Assembly: GCF_022654015.1 (NCBI RefSeq)
Contig: NZ_CP073063.1
Coordinates: 310,001 to 374,000, forward strand
Source: Brevundimonas diminuta
Lineage (GTDB): Bacteria > Pseudomonadota > Alphaproteobacteria > Caulobacterales > Caulobacteraceae
Reading direction: 5' to 3'
DNA: 64,000 nt
The notes beneath the pieces were generated by a model. The model was not told the DNA's origin. It ran no database searches and worked only from the letters and a program-made list of their open reading frames with translations. The first letter of the stretch is position 1, and the number at the start of each line of letters is the position of its first letter. Shown here piece by piece: positions 54,334-63,285 of the stretch. A program made the position numbers and the translations under genes.

Positions 54334-55173
54334 TCAAACGGCAGGCAGGAAATCGCGATCGTGGGTTAAGCTGGGCACGGCGGCGCGCGCCCTGGCCACG
54401 GCCTCCATGTCCAGTTTCGCACGCACGATGCAAGGCTCGTCGTGATCCGCCTTGGCGATGATCTCGCCCCAGGGTCCGACGACGGTGGATCGCCCCCAGG
54501 TGCGACGGCCGTCCTCGTGCCGTCCGCCCTGCGCCGGGGCCAGGATGAAGGCGCCCGTCTCGATGGCGCGGGCGCGCAACAGGGTTTCCCAATGCGCCTC
54601 CCCCGTCGGGGCGGTGAAGGCGGCTGGCACGGCGATCATCGACGCCCCGGCCTTGGCCAGTTGGCGATGCAGATGGGGAAAGCGGATGTCGTAGCAGATG
54701 GTCAGACCCAGCCGACCCCAGGGCGTATCCGCCACCGCCGCCCCGTCGCCGGGCCTCACCGTCGCGCTTTCGCGATAGGTCTCGCCATTGGGCAGGTTCA
54801 CGTCGAAGACATGCAGCTTGTCGTATCGGGCCACGATCCCGCCCGACCCATCGATCAGCAGCGACCGATTGGCGGCGCGGCCGTCTCCCGCCTGGCCCGA
54901 CCGGACGATAGCCGAACCGATCAGCAGCCAGACACCCAGCTCCGCCGCCAGACGACGCAGACCCAGAACGGCGGCGTCCTCGTCCTCGGTCGTGATCGCC
55001 GCCTCGCGCCTGTCGCGGCGTTGCTCCAGGACATTGGTCCCCTCGGGCGTCAGGACGAACTTGGCCCCGCCCGACGCCGCCTCGCGGATCAGGGGCTCGA
55101 CATGGGCCAGCGCCGCCTGCGCGCTCGCCGGCGTGCGCGTCTGGATCAGGGCGATGTCGAGCCCGCTGCTCAT
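54334..55173 (-). CDS. Carbon-nitrogen hydrolase (nitrilase superfamily, Nit1-like)
   Basis: 279 residues. The Glu-Lys-Cys triad is visible: Glu in VLTPEGTNVL (about 44), Lys in YDKLHVFDVNLPN (about 115) and Cys in LTICYDIRFPHL (about 153). The type resembles Nit1/NitA, which hydrolyses deaminated glutathione. That role would suit the neighbouring glutaredoxin gene, which lies 3 bases upstream on the same strand. Activity on another amide is possible. Confidence 0.88.
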   Translation of the reverse strand: MSSGLDIALIQTRTPASAQAALAHVEPLIREAASGGAKFVLTPEGTNVLEQRRDRREAAITTEDEDAAVLGLRRLAAELGVWLLIGSAIVRSGQAGDGRAANRSLLIDGSGGIVARYDKLHVFDVNLPNGETYRESATVRPGDGAAVADTPWGRLGLTICYDIRFPHLHRQLAKAGASMIAVPAAFTAPTGEAHWETLLRARAIETGAFILAPAQGGRHEDGRRTWGRSTVVGPWGEIIAKADHDEPCIVRAKLDMEAVARARAAVPSLTHDRDFLPAV

Positions 55174-55176
55174 GGA

Positions 55177-55434
55177 TCAGGCGGCCAGAAGTCCGTCCAG
55201 CTTGCCGTCGCGATCCAGTGCGTGGATGTCGTCGGAACCGCCGACGTGCTGGCCGTCGATGAAGATCTGCGGGAATGTCATGCGGCCGCCCGACTTCTCG
55301 ACCATCTCGGCCTTCTTGTCGGGATCGTTGGAGGCGACGATCTCCGTATAGTCCACGCCCTTCTTCTTCAGCAGCGACATGGCGCTGAAGCAGTAGGGGC
55401 AGCCAGGCTTGGTGTAGATGACGACGTCGGCCAA
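55177..55434 (-). CDS. grxC: Glutaredoxin 3
   Basis: 85 residues. Dithiol glutaredoxin with CPYC (TKPGCPYCFSAM, Cys about 12 and 15), the cis-proline segment MTFPQIFIDG and glutathione-binding GGSDDIHAL. It reduces disulfides with glutathione. The start is TTG at 55434 with GGAG 9 bases upstream; there is no ATG before the active site. It heads the grxC-nitrilase-DUF1178-GNAT series. Confidence 0.93.
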   Translation of the reverse strand: MADVVIYTKPGCPYCFSAMSLLKKKGVDYTEIVASNDPDKKAEMVEKSGGRMTFPQIFIDGQHVGGSDDIHALDRDGKLDGLLAA

Positions 55435-55463
55435 ATTCAGATCTCCAGAAATGAGGGCGCCCT

Positions 55464-55493
55464 AAAGCAGCGAACCGCCGCGCGGCGAGCGCT
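55464..55493 (-). repeat. Short palindromic repeat, copy F (partial)
   Basis: AAGCAGCGAACCG and GCGCGGCGAGCG match the reverse complement of copy D (63220-63259) with a few changes; the GCGCTC end is missing. It lies between comF and grxC, flanked by GCCCTA/TAGGGC arms that could form a hairpin. Confidence 0.45.
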
Positions 55494-55498
55494 AGGGC

Positions 55499-56293
55499 CT
55501 ACATAATAAGTTCACGGGCGTTTCGCACCCGCGCGATGACGGCGAGATCCACGGCGCGCGCTCCGGCGTCGATCAGGGCGCGCGCGCAGGCCTCTCCGGT
55601 CGCGCCCGTGGTCAACACATCGTCGATCAGAAGGATGCGTCGTCCCCGAATCCGACGCCGGCCCGCCTCCGTCACGGCGAAGGCCTTCTTGACGTTCAGC
55701 CGCCGTCCGCGCTGGCTCTTGCCGCCCTGGCTGGTCGTGTGGGTCGTGCGGACCAGCGCGTCGGGCAGATAGTCGCGGCCGGCGTGCCGGGCCAGCGGCC
55801 GGGCGATCTCGGCCGCCTGATTGAACCGTCGCGACAACAGGCGAAACCGATGCAGCGGCACGGGCAGGATCACGTCCGCGTCTTCAACCAGATCGGCCGC
55901 AGCGCGCCCGATCCATCGCGCGAACAGGGGCGCGAACTGCTGCTGGTCCCCGTGCTTGAACCTCAGGATCAGGCCGCGCGACGCCTCGTCATACAGGCAT
56001 GCCGCACGCGCCCGCTCAAACGCATAGGGCTTGGCGATACAGGCGGCGCAGCGATCCTCGGCGAAGGCGCCGCCGTCAAAGTCGAAGGCCGCCCCGCAGC
56101 CGTCGCAGACCGGCGCCTCCAGAAATTTGATCCGGCTCCAGGCGTCGGGCGTCAGGCCGGCCGCAGCCGTCGCCTCCCGGCTGTCGTGCGCCATCGGCGG
56201 CAGGATCAAGTCGGCCAGTCCCCGCCCCGCTCCGCGCAAGTGACGCCCCGCCTCTTCCCAGGCGCGTCGCCAGCCCCCATCCTGTGCGTCCAT
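55499..56293 (-). CDS. ComF family phosphoribosyltransferase-like protein
   Basis: 264 residues. An N-terminal zinc ribbon (CDGCGAAF, then CAACIAKPY) and a C-terminal PRTase motif (RRILLIDDVLTTGAT, about 230) define ComF. In competent bacteria ComF works in DNA uptake; elsewhere its role is unclear. The ATG at 56293 overlaps the divergent methyltransferase ATG as CATG; an upstream start at 56332 would run into that gene. Confidence 0.88.
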   Translation of the reverse strand: MDAQDGGWRRAWEEAGRHLRGAGRGLADLILPPMAHDSREATAAAGLTPDAWSRIKFLEAPVCDGCGAAFDFDGGAFAEDRCAACIAKPYAFERARAACLYDEASRGLILRFKHGDQQQFAPLFARWIGRAAADLVEDADVILPVPLHRFRLLSRRFNQAAEIARPLARHAGRDYLPDALVRTTHTTSQGGKSQRGRRLNVKKAFAVTEAGRRRIRGRRILLIDDVLTTGATGEACARALIDAGARAVDLAVIARVRNARELIM

Positions 56294-57194
56294 GACCGCC
56301 CCCCAATCCTCTTCCGACGGCCCCCCGCGCATCTTCGACGCCGTGCGACGTCAGGCGCGGCTGGCGCGGTCCGCCGCCCAGTTCCCCCAGGCCGACTTCC
56401 TGCATGCCCGCGCCGCCGCCAACGCCGCCGAGAGCCTGGAAGCCATATTGCGCGATTTTCCCGTTGCGGTCGATCTGTCTGCCCATCCAGGCGTGTTCGA
56501 TGCGGCGGTTCGGTCAAGCGACGCCGCTGGACGGGTCGGCCCCGTCCAGACGCCCGTCTCTCTGGCCCAACGCGCAGCGCCGGGGGCGGACGCTTTGCCG
56601 CTGGCCGACGCCTCGACCGATCTGATCGTCTCCCTTTTGACCCTTCACTGGGCCAACGACCTGCCCGGCGCCCTGGCCCAGATCCGGCGCGCGTTGAAAC
56701 CGGACGGTCTGTTCATCGGCACGCTGTTCGGCGCGGGCACGTTGAAAGAACTTCGCGCCGTTCTGACCGAGGTCGAATTGGAAGAGCGCGGCGGCGCCCA
56801 GGCGCGCGTCTCGCCCTTCGCCGACGGCTATGACGGGGCGGCCCTGTTGCAGCGCGCCGGGTTCGCCCTTCCAGTATCGGACGTGGACCGCTTCACCGTC
56901 CGCTACGCCGACCTGTTCGCCCTGATCCGCGACCTGCGCGCCATGGGCGAGACCAATGTGCTGTACGGGCCCGTTCGACCCTTAAGCCGCCGCATCGTGG
57001 CGCGCGCCGCCGCCCTCTATGCCGAGCGATACGGTCTCGACGACGGCCGCATCCCGGCGACCTTCGAGATCATTCACCTGGCCGGCTGGAAACCCCACGA
57101 CAGCCAGCAGAAGCCCCTGCCGCGCGGCTCGGCCAAGACGCGGCTGGCCGATGCCCTGGGCGTCAAGGAAATGACCGGCGAAGAGCAGGACTAG
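56292..57194 (+). CDS. BioC/NDUFAF5-like methyltransferase-domain protein
   Basis: 300 residues. Class I SAM-methyltransferase fold: motif I appears as AVDLSAHPG (lacking the usual GxGxG), the acidic motif II region and DLIVSLLTLHWANDLPGAL near 115, then LKPDGLFIGTLFG near 137. In alphaproteobacteria this protein, next to comF, is the relative of mitochondrial NDUFAF5, a complex I hydroxylase/assembly factor; the altered motif I fits that group. ATG 56292 overlaps the comF start. It converges on the pilin gene (4-base overlap). Confidence 0.82.
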   Translation: MTAPQSSSDGPPRIFDAVRRQARLARSAAQFPQADFLHARAAANAAESLEAILRDFPVAVDLSAHPGVFDAAVRSSDAAGRVGPVQTPVSLAQRAAPGADALPLADASTDLIVSLLTLHWANDLPGALAQIRRALKPDGLFIGTLFGAGTLKELRAVLTEVELEERGGAQARVSPFADGYDGAALLQRAGFALPVSDVDRFTVRYADLFALIRDLRAMGETNVLYGPVRPLSRRIVARAAALYAERYGLDDGRIPATFEIIHLAGWKPHDSQQKPLPRGSAKTRLADALGVKEMTGEEQD

Positions 57195-57379
57195 CTGATC
57201 GCGGCCTGTATGGCGGCGCTCAGCTTGTTCACCGTGGCGGCCAGGCCGCCGTTCTGGCTGTTCGCCAGGGCGCTGATCGAAGTCACGATCGCCAGGAAGA
57301 TCAGGGCGCAGAGCAGGCCGTATTCAATGGCTGTGGCCCCGCTCTCATTGCGCAGGAACCGGCCGATAAGACGTCGCAT
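57191..57379 (-). CDS. Flp-type IVb pilin
   Basis: 62 residues. Class III prepilin: short basic leader (MRRLIGRFLRNESG), cleavage after Gly, then ATAIEYGLLCALIFLAIV with Glu5 and Tyr6 and a single hydrophobic helix, and a short C-terminal part. Flp pilins form tad/Cpa pili used in attachment. No cpa/tad assembly genes are in the window, so this copy is separate from its machinery, or is a second pilin. Confidence 0.9.
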   Translation of the reverse strand: MRRLIGRFLRNESGATAIEYGLLCALIFLAIVTSISALANSQNGGLAATVNKLSAAIQAAIS

Positions 57380-57404
57380 GGCCGGCCTCCCTGGTCGGCG
57401 GTGG

Positions 57405-57818
57405 TCAGAGCAGGTCGCGCAACCAGGCGACCAGAGGTTCGTCCGCCGGCGGCATGGGATAGTCCGAAAGTTTGCTCGGCTTCACCCAGGCCAGGCCGTC
57501 GTGTTCACGCGCCGTGACCACGCCGTCCCACCGTCGGCACAGATACAATGGCATCAACAGGTGAAACGAATCGTAAGCGTGACTGGCGAAAACGAACGGC
57601 GACAGACAGTTTTCGCTGACGTCGATGCCCAGCTCTTCCTTTAGCTCGCGGATCAGGGCCTGTTCCGGCCGCTCTCCGGGCTCCACCTTGCCACCCGGAA
57701 ACTCCCACAGGCCGGCCAGCTTCTTGCCCTCGAGACGTTTGGCAATCAGCACCCGCCCATCCACATCGATCAGGGCGACGGCGACGACCAGGACGGTAGG
57801 AAGCGACGCAGCGGTCAC
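57405..57818 (-). CDS. mutT: 8-oxo-dGTP diphosphatase MutT
   Basis: 137 residues. Nudix box GGKVEPGERPEQALIREL followed by KEELGI is complete, and the N-terminal VVAVALIDVDGRVLIAKR fits MutT. It removes oxidised GTP from the pool. The start is GTG 57818, overlapping the argJ stop as GTGA. The argJ-mutT order is common in alphaproteobacteria. A longer frame to 57872 is rejected because it lies within argJ. Confidence 0.93.
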   Translation of the reverse strand: MTAASLPTVLVVAVALIDVDGRVLIAKRLEGKKLAGLWEFPGGKVEPGERPEQALIRELKEELGIDVSENCLSPFVFASHAYDSFHLLMPLYLCRRWDGVVTAREHDGLAWVKPSKLSDYPMPPADEPLVAWLRDLL

Positions 57819-59209
57819 GAGCGATAATCGCCGTTGATCTCGATGTAGCCCTTGGTCAAATCGCAGGTCCACACGGTCGCCGACGCCCGGCCCGAACCTA
57901 CTTCGACGGTGATGTCGATCTCGGGGTTCTTCATATAGGCGGTCATCTTGGCCTCGTCGTAGGTCGGGGATGGGGCGCCGTCGACGGCGGCCTGGTGCGG
58001 ACCGAACTTGATGGCCAGACGGTCTCGGTCGACCGGTTCCTCGGTCTTGCCCACCGCCATGACGACGCGGCCCCAGTTGGCGTCCTGACCGGCGATGGCG
58101 GTCTTGACCAGGGGGCTGTCGGCGATGGACTTGGCCAGCTTGCGGGCCGAGGCCGGGCTGGCGGCGCCGTCGACCGTGACTTTGACGAACTTGGTCGCGC
58201 CCTCGCCGTCGCGCACCAGCTGGTGGGCCAGGTCCAGCATCACCTTGTCCAGGGCGGCCGAGAAGCTCTTCAGCCGGCGATCGCCGACCCGCCCGATGCG
58301 CGGCGCGCCCGAGGTTCCGGTGGCGAACAGCAGGGCCGTGTCGTTGGTCGAGGTGTCGCCATCCACCGTCACGCTGTTGAAGGTGGTGCGCACATGCAGG
58401 CCCAGCAGCGCCTGCAGCACGTTCGGATGGATGTCCGCATCGGTGACGATGAAGGCCAGCATGGTCGCCATGTCCGGCGCGATCATGCCCGATCCCTTGG
58501 CGATGCCGGCGATCCGGACCTTGTAGCCCTCGATCTCGGCCTCGGCGTAGGAGCCCTTGGGGAAGGTGTCGGTGGTCATGATGCCGCGACCCGCCCGGGC
58601 CCAGGCGTCCGCCTCCAGCCCGTTCTCGATTTCAGGCAGTTTGGCGACGATCTTCTTATCGTCCAGCACCACCCCGATCACACCGGTCGAGGCCAGCATG
58701 ACGTCGCGCTGGCGACAGCCGAACCGTTTGGCGACCTCCGAGGCCGTTCGCCGCGCGGCGTCCGCGCCGGCCTTGCCCGTGAAGGCATTGGCGCATCCGG
58801 CGTTGATCACCAGGGCGCGCACATCCTTGCCGCCCTCGGCCCCGGCCAGATGCTTCTTGCACCAATCGACGGGCGCCGACCCGATCTTGTGGCGGGTGAA
58901 GACCCCGGCGCAGCTGGTCCCGCGCGCGAACCGGAACACCACCAGGTCGTCGCGCTCATGCTTGTAGAAGCCGGCGCGCGCGGTCGCGATCTCGACCCCG
59001 CCGATCGGCGGAATGGTCGGGAACGGCACGGCCAGGGGCGAGATGGCCAGGCCGGGCTTGCCGGCGGCGGCGGGCGCAGTCGCGGCGGCCGGCGCCGCAT
59101 CCGATCCCGGCGTGCGGGTTGCGCGCTTCAGCGCCGTGGCGAACGGGTCCAGCGCCTTTTCGAACGCATGCTCGATCTTCTGGCCGGTCGTGGAGGGAGG
59201 CTTGGTCAT
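57815..59209 (-). CDS. argJ: Bifunctional ornithine acetyltransferase/N-acetylglutamate synthase
   Basis: 464 residues. Transfers acetyl from N-acetylornithine to glutamate in arginine synthesis. The precursor cleaves itself before the threonine in DMATMLAFIVTDA (about 240), which is present, along with INAGCANAFTGKAG near 150. An alanine/proline-rich extension of about 50 residues precedes the usual N-terminus (SPLAVPFPTIPPIGGV). ATG 59209 lies 1 base after the parvulin stop. Confidence 0.95.
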   Translation of the reverse strand: MTKPPSTTGQKIEHAFEKALDPFATALKRATRTPGSDAAPAAATAPAAAGKPGLAISPLAVPFPTIPPIGGVEIATARAGFYKHERDDLVVFRFARGTSCAGVFTRHKIGSAPVDWCKKHLAGAEGGKDVRALVINAGCANAFTGKAGADAARRTASEVAKRFGCRQRDVMLASTGVIGVVLDDKKIVAKLPEIENGLEADAWARAGRGIMTTDTFPKGSYAEAEIEGYKVRIAGIAKGSGMIAPDMATMLAFIVTDADIHPNVLQALLGLHVRTTFNSVTVDGDTSTNDTALLFATGTSGAPRIGRVGDRRLKSFSAALDKVMLDLAHQLVRDGEGATKFVKVTVDGAASPASARKLAKSIADSPLVKTAIAGQDANWGRVVMAVGKTEEPVDRDRLAIKFGPHQAAVDGAPSPTYDEAKMTAYMKNPEIDITVEVGSGRASATVWTCDLTKGYIEINGDYRS

Positions 59210-59210
59210 G

Positions 59211-60107
59211 TCAGGCGCCCGGAGGAGCGGAAGGAGCAGGCGATGCGGGCGGCGTTTGGGCGGGCAGGCGCACATCCACCTGGGCCTTGCCGCGCAGTTG
59301 TTCCAGCAGTTGCCGAACGCCCTCATAGGTCAGATAGCGCACGATCTGCGGTCGGGCCTGTTCCAGCGTCGGCGGGTTTTCCTTGCGCCGGTCCTCGACC
59401 CTCAGAACGGCCCAGCCGCCCTCGGTCTGGAACGGCCCAACGGTCGCACCGGCCGGCTTGTCGCGCAGGGCGTCGGCATAGGCTTGTGGCATCACGTCCA
59501 GCGTCGAATAGCCCAGGTCGCCGCCGGAAAACCGTGTCGCCTCGTCGATCGACCGCTCCGCCGCCACCGCCTCGAAGCCGGCGCCCTGGCCCAGAATGCC
59601 GATCACGGCATCCGCCTCGGGCTTGGTGCGCGACAGGATCAGCCGCACGCGGATCTCTTCCGAGGTCTTCGCCAGCCGCAACTGCTCATTATACAGGGTC
59701 TGCACCGCCTGGTCCGAGACGGCCTTGTTGACCACGCTCTCGACCAGCATGTCGCCCAGGATGCGTTCGCGCGTCGCTTCCAGACGCCGCTGCGCCAGAG
59801 GCGAGGAATCCAGTCGACGCCGCTGCGCCTCTCCGGCCAGCAGCTTTTGATCGATCACCTCGTCCAGCACCCGGCGGAAGAGATCCGACGTCACATCCAG
59901 CGTCTCGTCCTCGCCGATCAGGCCTTGCGCCACCGCCTCGCGCTTCACGTCCGAGGCCCAGATGGTCTCATCCTGCACTGTGGCCACGGCCTGGTCGCCC
60001 TGTTCGGGCGGCCGGTTGTCGCCGCCGCGCGAACAGGCGGCGGTCGAAAGCGTCGCCGTCAGCAAGGCCGCCGTCAGAATGCGTGAAGATCGCCGGAAGG
60101 GGGTCAA
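59211..60107 (-). CDS. Peptidyl-prolyl cis-trans isomerase, parvulin/SurA type, lipoprotein
   Basis: 298 residues. Signal with lipobox STAAC (Cys about 25), a SurA-like N-terminal helical domain (about 40-145) and a PpiC/parvulin domain (about 150-250: IRVRLILSR, FSGGDLGYS, VGPFQTEGGWAVLRVEDRR). It probably assists folding of outer-membrane proteins, anchored to a membrane. The only start before the signal is TTG at 60107, with GGAG 10 bases upstream. argJ follows directly. secA is divergent. Confidence 0.9.
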   Translation of the reverse strand: MTPFRRSSRILTAALLTATLSTAACSRGGDNRPPEQGDQAVATVQDETIWASDVKREAVAQGLIGEDETLDVTSDLFRRVLDEVIDQKLLAGEAQRRRLDSSPLAQRRLEATRERILGDMLVESVVNKAVSDQAVQTLYNEQLRLAKTSEEIRVRLILSRTKPEADAVIGILGQGAGFEAVAAERSIDEATRFSGGDLGYSTLDVMPQAYADALRDKPAGATVGPFQTEGGWAVLRVEDRRKENPPTLEQARPQIVRYLTYEGVRQLLEQLRGKAQVDVRLPAQTPPASPAPSAPPGA

Positions 60108-60145
60108 GGGGGCGCTCCGTCGAAGGCGGCCGAAAGCCCCTCGCG

Positions 60146-60174
60146 TTGACAGGGGTTAGGCCGGTGCTTAAGTC
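60146..60174 (+). promoter_or_regulatory. Candidate secA promoter
   Basis: TTGACA (60146-60151) is spaced 17 bases from TAAGTC (60169-60174); the segment GCTTAAGTC also resembles the Caulobacter -10 pattern GCTANAWC. The leader to ATG 60352 would be about 170 bases. The rest of the 244-base gap shows no gene. Confidence 0.35.
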
Positions 60175-60351
60175 CCGCCTGCGCCCAAGTCGAGGGGTTT
60201 TGATCGTCTGCGCGGCCCTTCGCGCGCGCCTGATGCGGCGCTCCGGGGCTGCGATCGGTCTGGGCCTCTCTCACGGCGTCCGTATCGCCGCCCCTCACGG
60301 GATTTCAGAGCCGCTCAGCTCGCAGACGCTCGACCGCTTACCGGATCCAAT

Positions 60352-63201
60352 ATGCTCGGCTTCGCCAAGAAACTTTTCGGCTCTTCCAACGACCGCAAGG
60401 TCAAGGCCTTCCAGGACCACGCACAGCGCATCAATGCGCTGGAGCCCAAGTTCGCCGCCCTGTCCGACGACGAGCTGCGGATGATGACCGACGCCTTCCG
60501 TGATCGGCTGGCGAACGGCGAAACCCTGGACAAGATCCTGCCCGAAGCCTTCGCCGTCGTGCGCGAAGCCTCCAAGCGCGTGCTGGGCCAGCGTCAGTAC
60601 GACGTTCAGCTGGCCGGCGGCATGATCCTGCACGAAGGCGGCATCGCCGAGATGCGGACCGGCGAAGGCAAGACTCTGGTAGCCGTGGCCCCGGTCTATC
60701 TGAACGCCCTGCCCGGCAAGGGCGTGCACGTCATCACCGTCAACGACTACCTGGCCCGCCGCGACGCCGAGACGATGGGCAAGGTCTATCGCTTCCTGGG
60801 TCTTGAGGTCGGCGTCATCGTCAACGGACTCAGCCAGGGCCAACGACAGCAGGCCTATAACGCCGACGTCACCTACGGCACCAACAACGAATTCGGCTTC
60901 GACTATCTGCGCGACAACCTGGTCTATGACCGGCGCGAGATGGTGCAGCGTCCGCACAACTTCGCCATCGTCGACGAGGTCGACTCCATCCTGATCGACG
61001 AGGCGCGCACGCCTCTGATCATCTCGGGCCCGACCGAGGACCGTTCGGATCTCTACAAGATCCTCGACGGCCTGATCAAAGACCTGATCAAGGACAAGGA
61101 CACCTTCGAGCTCGACGAGAAGCAGAAGCAGGTCCTGCTGACCGAGCTGGGCTCCGAGCGGATGGAAGAGGCCCTGGAGGCCGGCGGTCATTTCGCCGCC
61201 GACACCACCGGCCTTTACGACGCCGCCAACATCAGCCTGGTCCACCACGCCAACCAGGCCCTGCGCGCCAACACCCTGTATCAGCGTGACAAGGACTATA
61301 TCATCAAGGGCGGCGAGATCGTCCTGATCGACGAGTTCACCGGCCGTATGATGACCGGCCGCCGCCTGTCCGAAGGTCTGCACCAGGCCATCGAGGCCAA
61401 GGAAGACGTCAAAATCCAGCCCGAGAACCAAACCTTGGCCTCGGTGACGATCCAGAACTACTTCCGCCTGTATGAAAAGCTGTCGGGCATGACCGGCACG
61501 GCCGCGACCGAGGCCCAGGAATTCGGCGACATCTACAAGATGGACGTGCTGGAAGTGCCGACCAACCGGCCGATCCAGCGCAAGGATTATGACGACGAGG
61601 TCTATCGGACCCACGCCGAGAAGAACCAGGCCATCGCGCGCCAGATCGCCGAATGCCACCTTGCCGGTCAGCCGATCCTGGTCGGCACCGTGTCGATCGA
61701 GCGTTCGGAACAGCTGTCGGACCTGCTGAACCGCTTCGAATACAATGTCGAGACCGCGCGCACGCTGAAGCCGGAATATGCGGGCAAGGCCAAGGAAGCC
61801 GAGAAGATCGGCGACGCCGCCTATAACATCACCTACGAAACCAAGCTGCGCGGCATCCCGCACAGCGTCCTGAACGCGCGCCAGCACGAGCAGGAAGCCT
61901 ACATCGTCGCCGACGCCGGCCTGCCGGGCGTGGTGACCATCGCCACCAACATGGCCGGCCGCGGCACCGACATTCAGCTCGGGGGCAACCTCGAGATGAA
62001 GATGCAGAAGTGGTTACTTGAACAGCGCAACATGGCCGTCGAGGTCACGCCGGAAATGGAAGCGGCCAAGGAGGCCGAGTTCAAGGCCGAGATCGCCGTC
62101 CAGAAAGAAAAGGCGCTGGCCGCCGGCGGCCTGTTCGTTCTGGGCACCGAGCGCCACGAGAGCCGCCGCATCGACAACCAGCTGCGCGGCCGCACCGGCC
62201 GTCAGGGCGACCCCGGCACCTCCAAATTCTACCTGTCCTGCGAGGACGACCTGCTGCGCATCTTTGCCGGCGACCGCCTCGACTCGATCATGAAGACCTT
62301 CGGCGTGGCGGAGGGCGAGGCGATCACCCACCCCTGGCTGAACCGCGCCATCGAGACCGCCCAGAAGCGCGTCGAGACCCGCAACTACGACATCCGCAAG
62401 AATCTGCTGAAATACGACGACGTCGTGAACGACCAGCGCAAGGCCGTGTTCGAGCAGCGCCAGGAGTTCATGGACTCCGAGGATCTGTCCGAACTGGTCG
62501 GCGACTTCCGCCGCGACGTCGTGTCGGACCTGGTCGAACGCTACATGCCGCCCAAGGCCTATGCCGAGCAGTGGGACATCGACGGCCTGGACGAAAAGGT
62601 CCGCTCGACCCTGGGTCTTGAGCTGCCGCTGCACGACTGGGCCGCCGAGGAAGGCGTGTCGAACGAGGAGATCGAGGAGCGGCTGCTGGCCGCCGCCGAT
62701 GCGCGCGCCGCCGAACGTCTGGAGATGATCGGGGCCGAACAGACGCGCGGTCTGGAAAAGCAATTCATGCTGCAGATGATCGACATGCAGTGGCGCGAGC
62801 ACCTGGTCCATCTGGACCACCTGCGCGGCGTCATCGGCCTGCGCGGCTACGGCCAGCGTGACCCGCTGAACGAATACAAGACCGAAGCCTTCTCCCTGTT
62901 CGAGAACCTGCTCTACGACCTGCGCCACAATGTGACCCGCTGGCTGATGACGGTGGAGTTCCGCTTCCAGGCGCCGCCCGAACTGCCTGAGTTCCAGGAA
63001 ATCCACCTGAACCCCGGCACCGGCGAGAACGAGATGGCCAATCCGTCGGCCCAGAACCCCGAAGGCACGCTGATCGGCGACGACCGCTCCAAACTGCCCG
63101 TCGAGGCTCTGCCGCCCGGCTGGGAAATGACCGGCCGCAACTCCCCCTGCCCCTGCGGCTCGGGCCGCAAGTTCAAACACTGCCACGGGGCTCTCGTTTA
63201 A
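60352..63201 (+). CDS. secA: Protein translocase ATPase SecA
   Basis: 949 residues. Motor of the Sec system. Walker [12 protein letters not shown] near 105, [15 protein letters not shown] near 210, the second nucleotide fold ([15 protein letters not shown] near 530), helical wing and scaffold regions, and the C-terminal zinc motif [14 protein letters not shown] are complete. ATG 60352 ([15 protein letters not shown]) is standard. It has the same strand as the final partial gene, separated by repeat copy D. Confidence 0.98.
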   Translation: MLGFAKKLFGSSNDRKVKAFQDHAQRINALEPKFAALSDDELRMMTDAFRDRLANGETLDKILPEAFAVVREASKRVLGQRQYDVQLAGGMILHEGGIAEMRTGEGKTLVAVAPVYLNALPGKGVHVITVNDYLARRDAETMGKVYRFLGLEVGVIVNGLSQGQRQQAYNADVTYGTNNEFGFDYLRDNLVYDRREMVQRPHNFAIVDEVDSILIDEARTPLIISGPTEDRSDLYKILDGLIKDLIKDKDTFELDEKQKQVLLTELGSERMEEALEAGGHFAADTTGLYDAANISLVHHANQALRANTLYQRDKDYIIKGGEIVLIDEFTGRMMTGRRLSEGLHQAIEAKEDVKIQPENQTLASVTIQNYFRLYEKLSGMTGTAATEAQEFGDIYKMDVLEVPTNRPIQRKDYDDEVYRTHAEKNQAIARQIAECHLAGQPILVGTVSIERSEQLSDLLNRFEYNVETARTLKPEYAGKAKEAEKIGDAAYNITYETKLRGIPHSVLNARQHEQEAYIVADAGLPGVVTIATNMAGRGTDIQLGGNLEMKMQKWLLEQRNMAVEVTPEMEAAKEAEFKAEIAVQKEKALAAGGLFVLGTERHESRRIDNQLRGRTGRQGDPGTSKFYLSCEDDLLRIFAGDRLDSIMKTFGVAEGEAITHPWLNRAIETAQKRVETRNYDIRKNLLKYDDVVNDQRKAVFEQRQEFMDSEDLSELVGDFRRDVVSDLVERYMPPKAYAEQWDIDGLDEKVRSTLGLELPLHDWAAEEGVSNEEIEERLLAAADARAAERLEMIGAEQTRGLEKQFMLQMIDMQWREHLVHLDHLRGVIGLRGYGQRDPLNEYKTEAFSLFENLLYDLRHNVTRWLMTVEFRFQAPPELPEFQEIHLNPGTGENEMANPSAQNPEGTLIGDDRSKLPVEALPPGWEMTGRNSPCPCGSGRKFKHCHGALV

Positions 63202-63219
63202 GAGGCGAGCCACCGCGCG

Positions 63220-63259
63220 GCGCTCTCGCTCGCCGCGCTTCGGCTCGCTGCTTGAGCGC
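63220..63259 (+). repeat. Short palindromic repeat, copy D (long form)
   Basis: 40 bases from GCGCTCTCGCTCGCCG to GCTGCTTGAGCGC. Shares the outer GCGCT and CTGCTTGAGCGC ends with copies A and C, with a longer centre that can fold as CGCCGCGCTTCGGCTCG. It starts 19 bases after the secA stop. Confidence 0.65.
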
Positions 63260-63285
63260 TGAGTGAGATGTCCTAAAGAAGAGGG

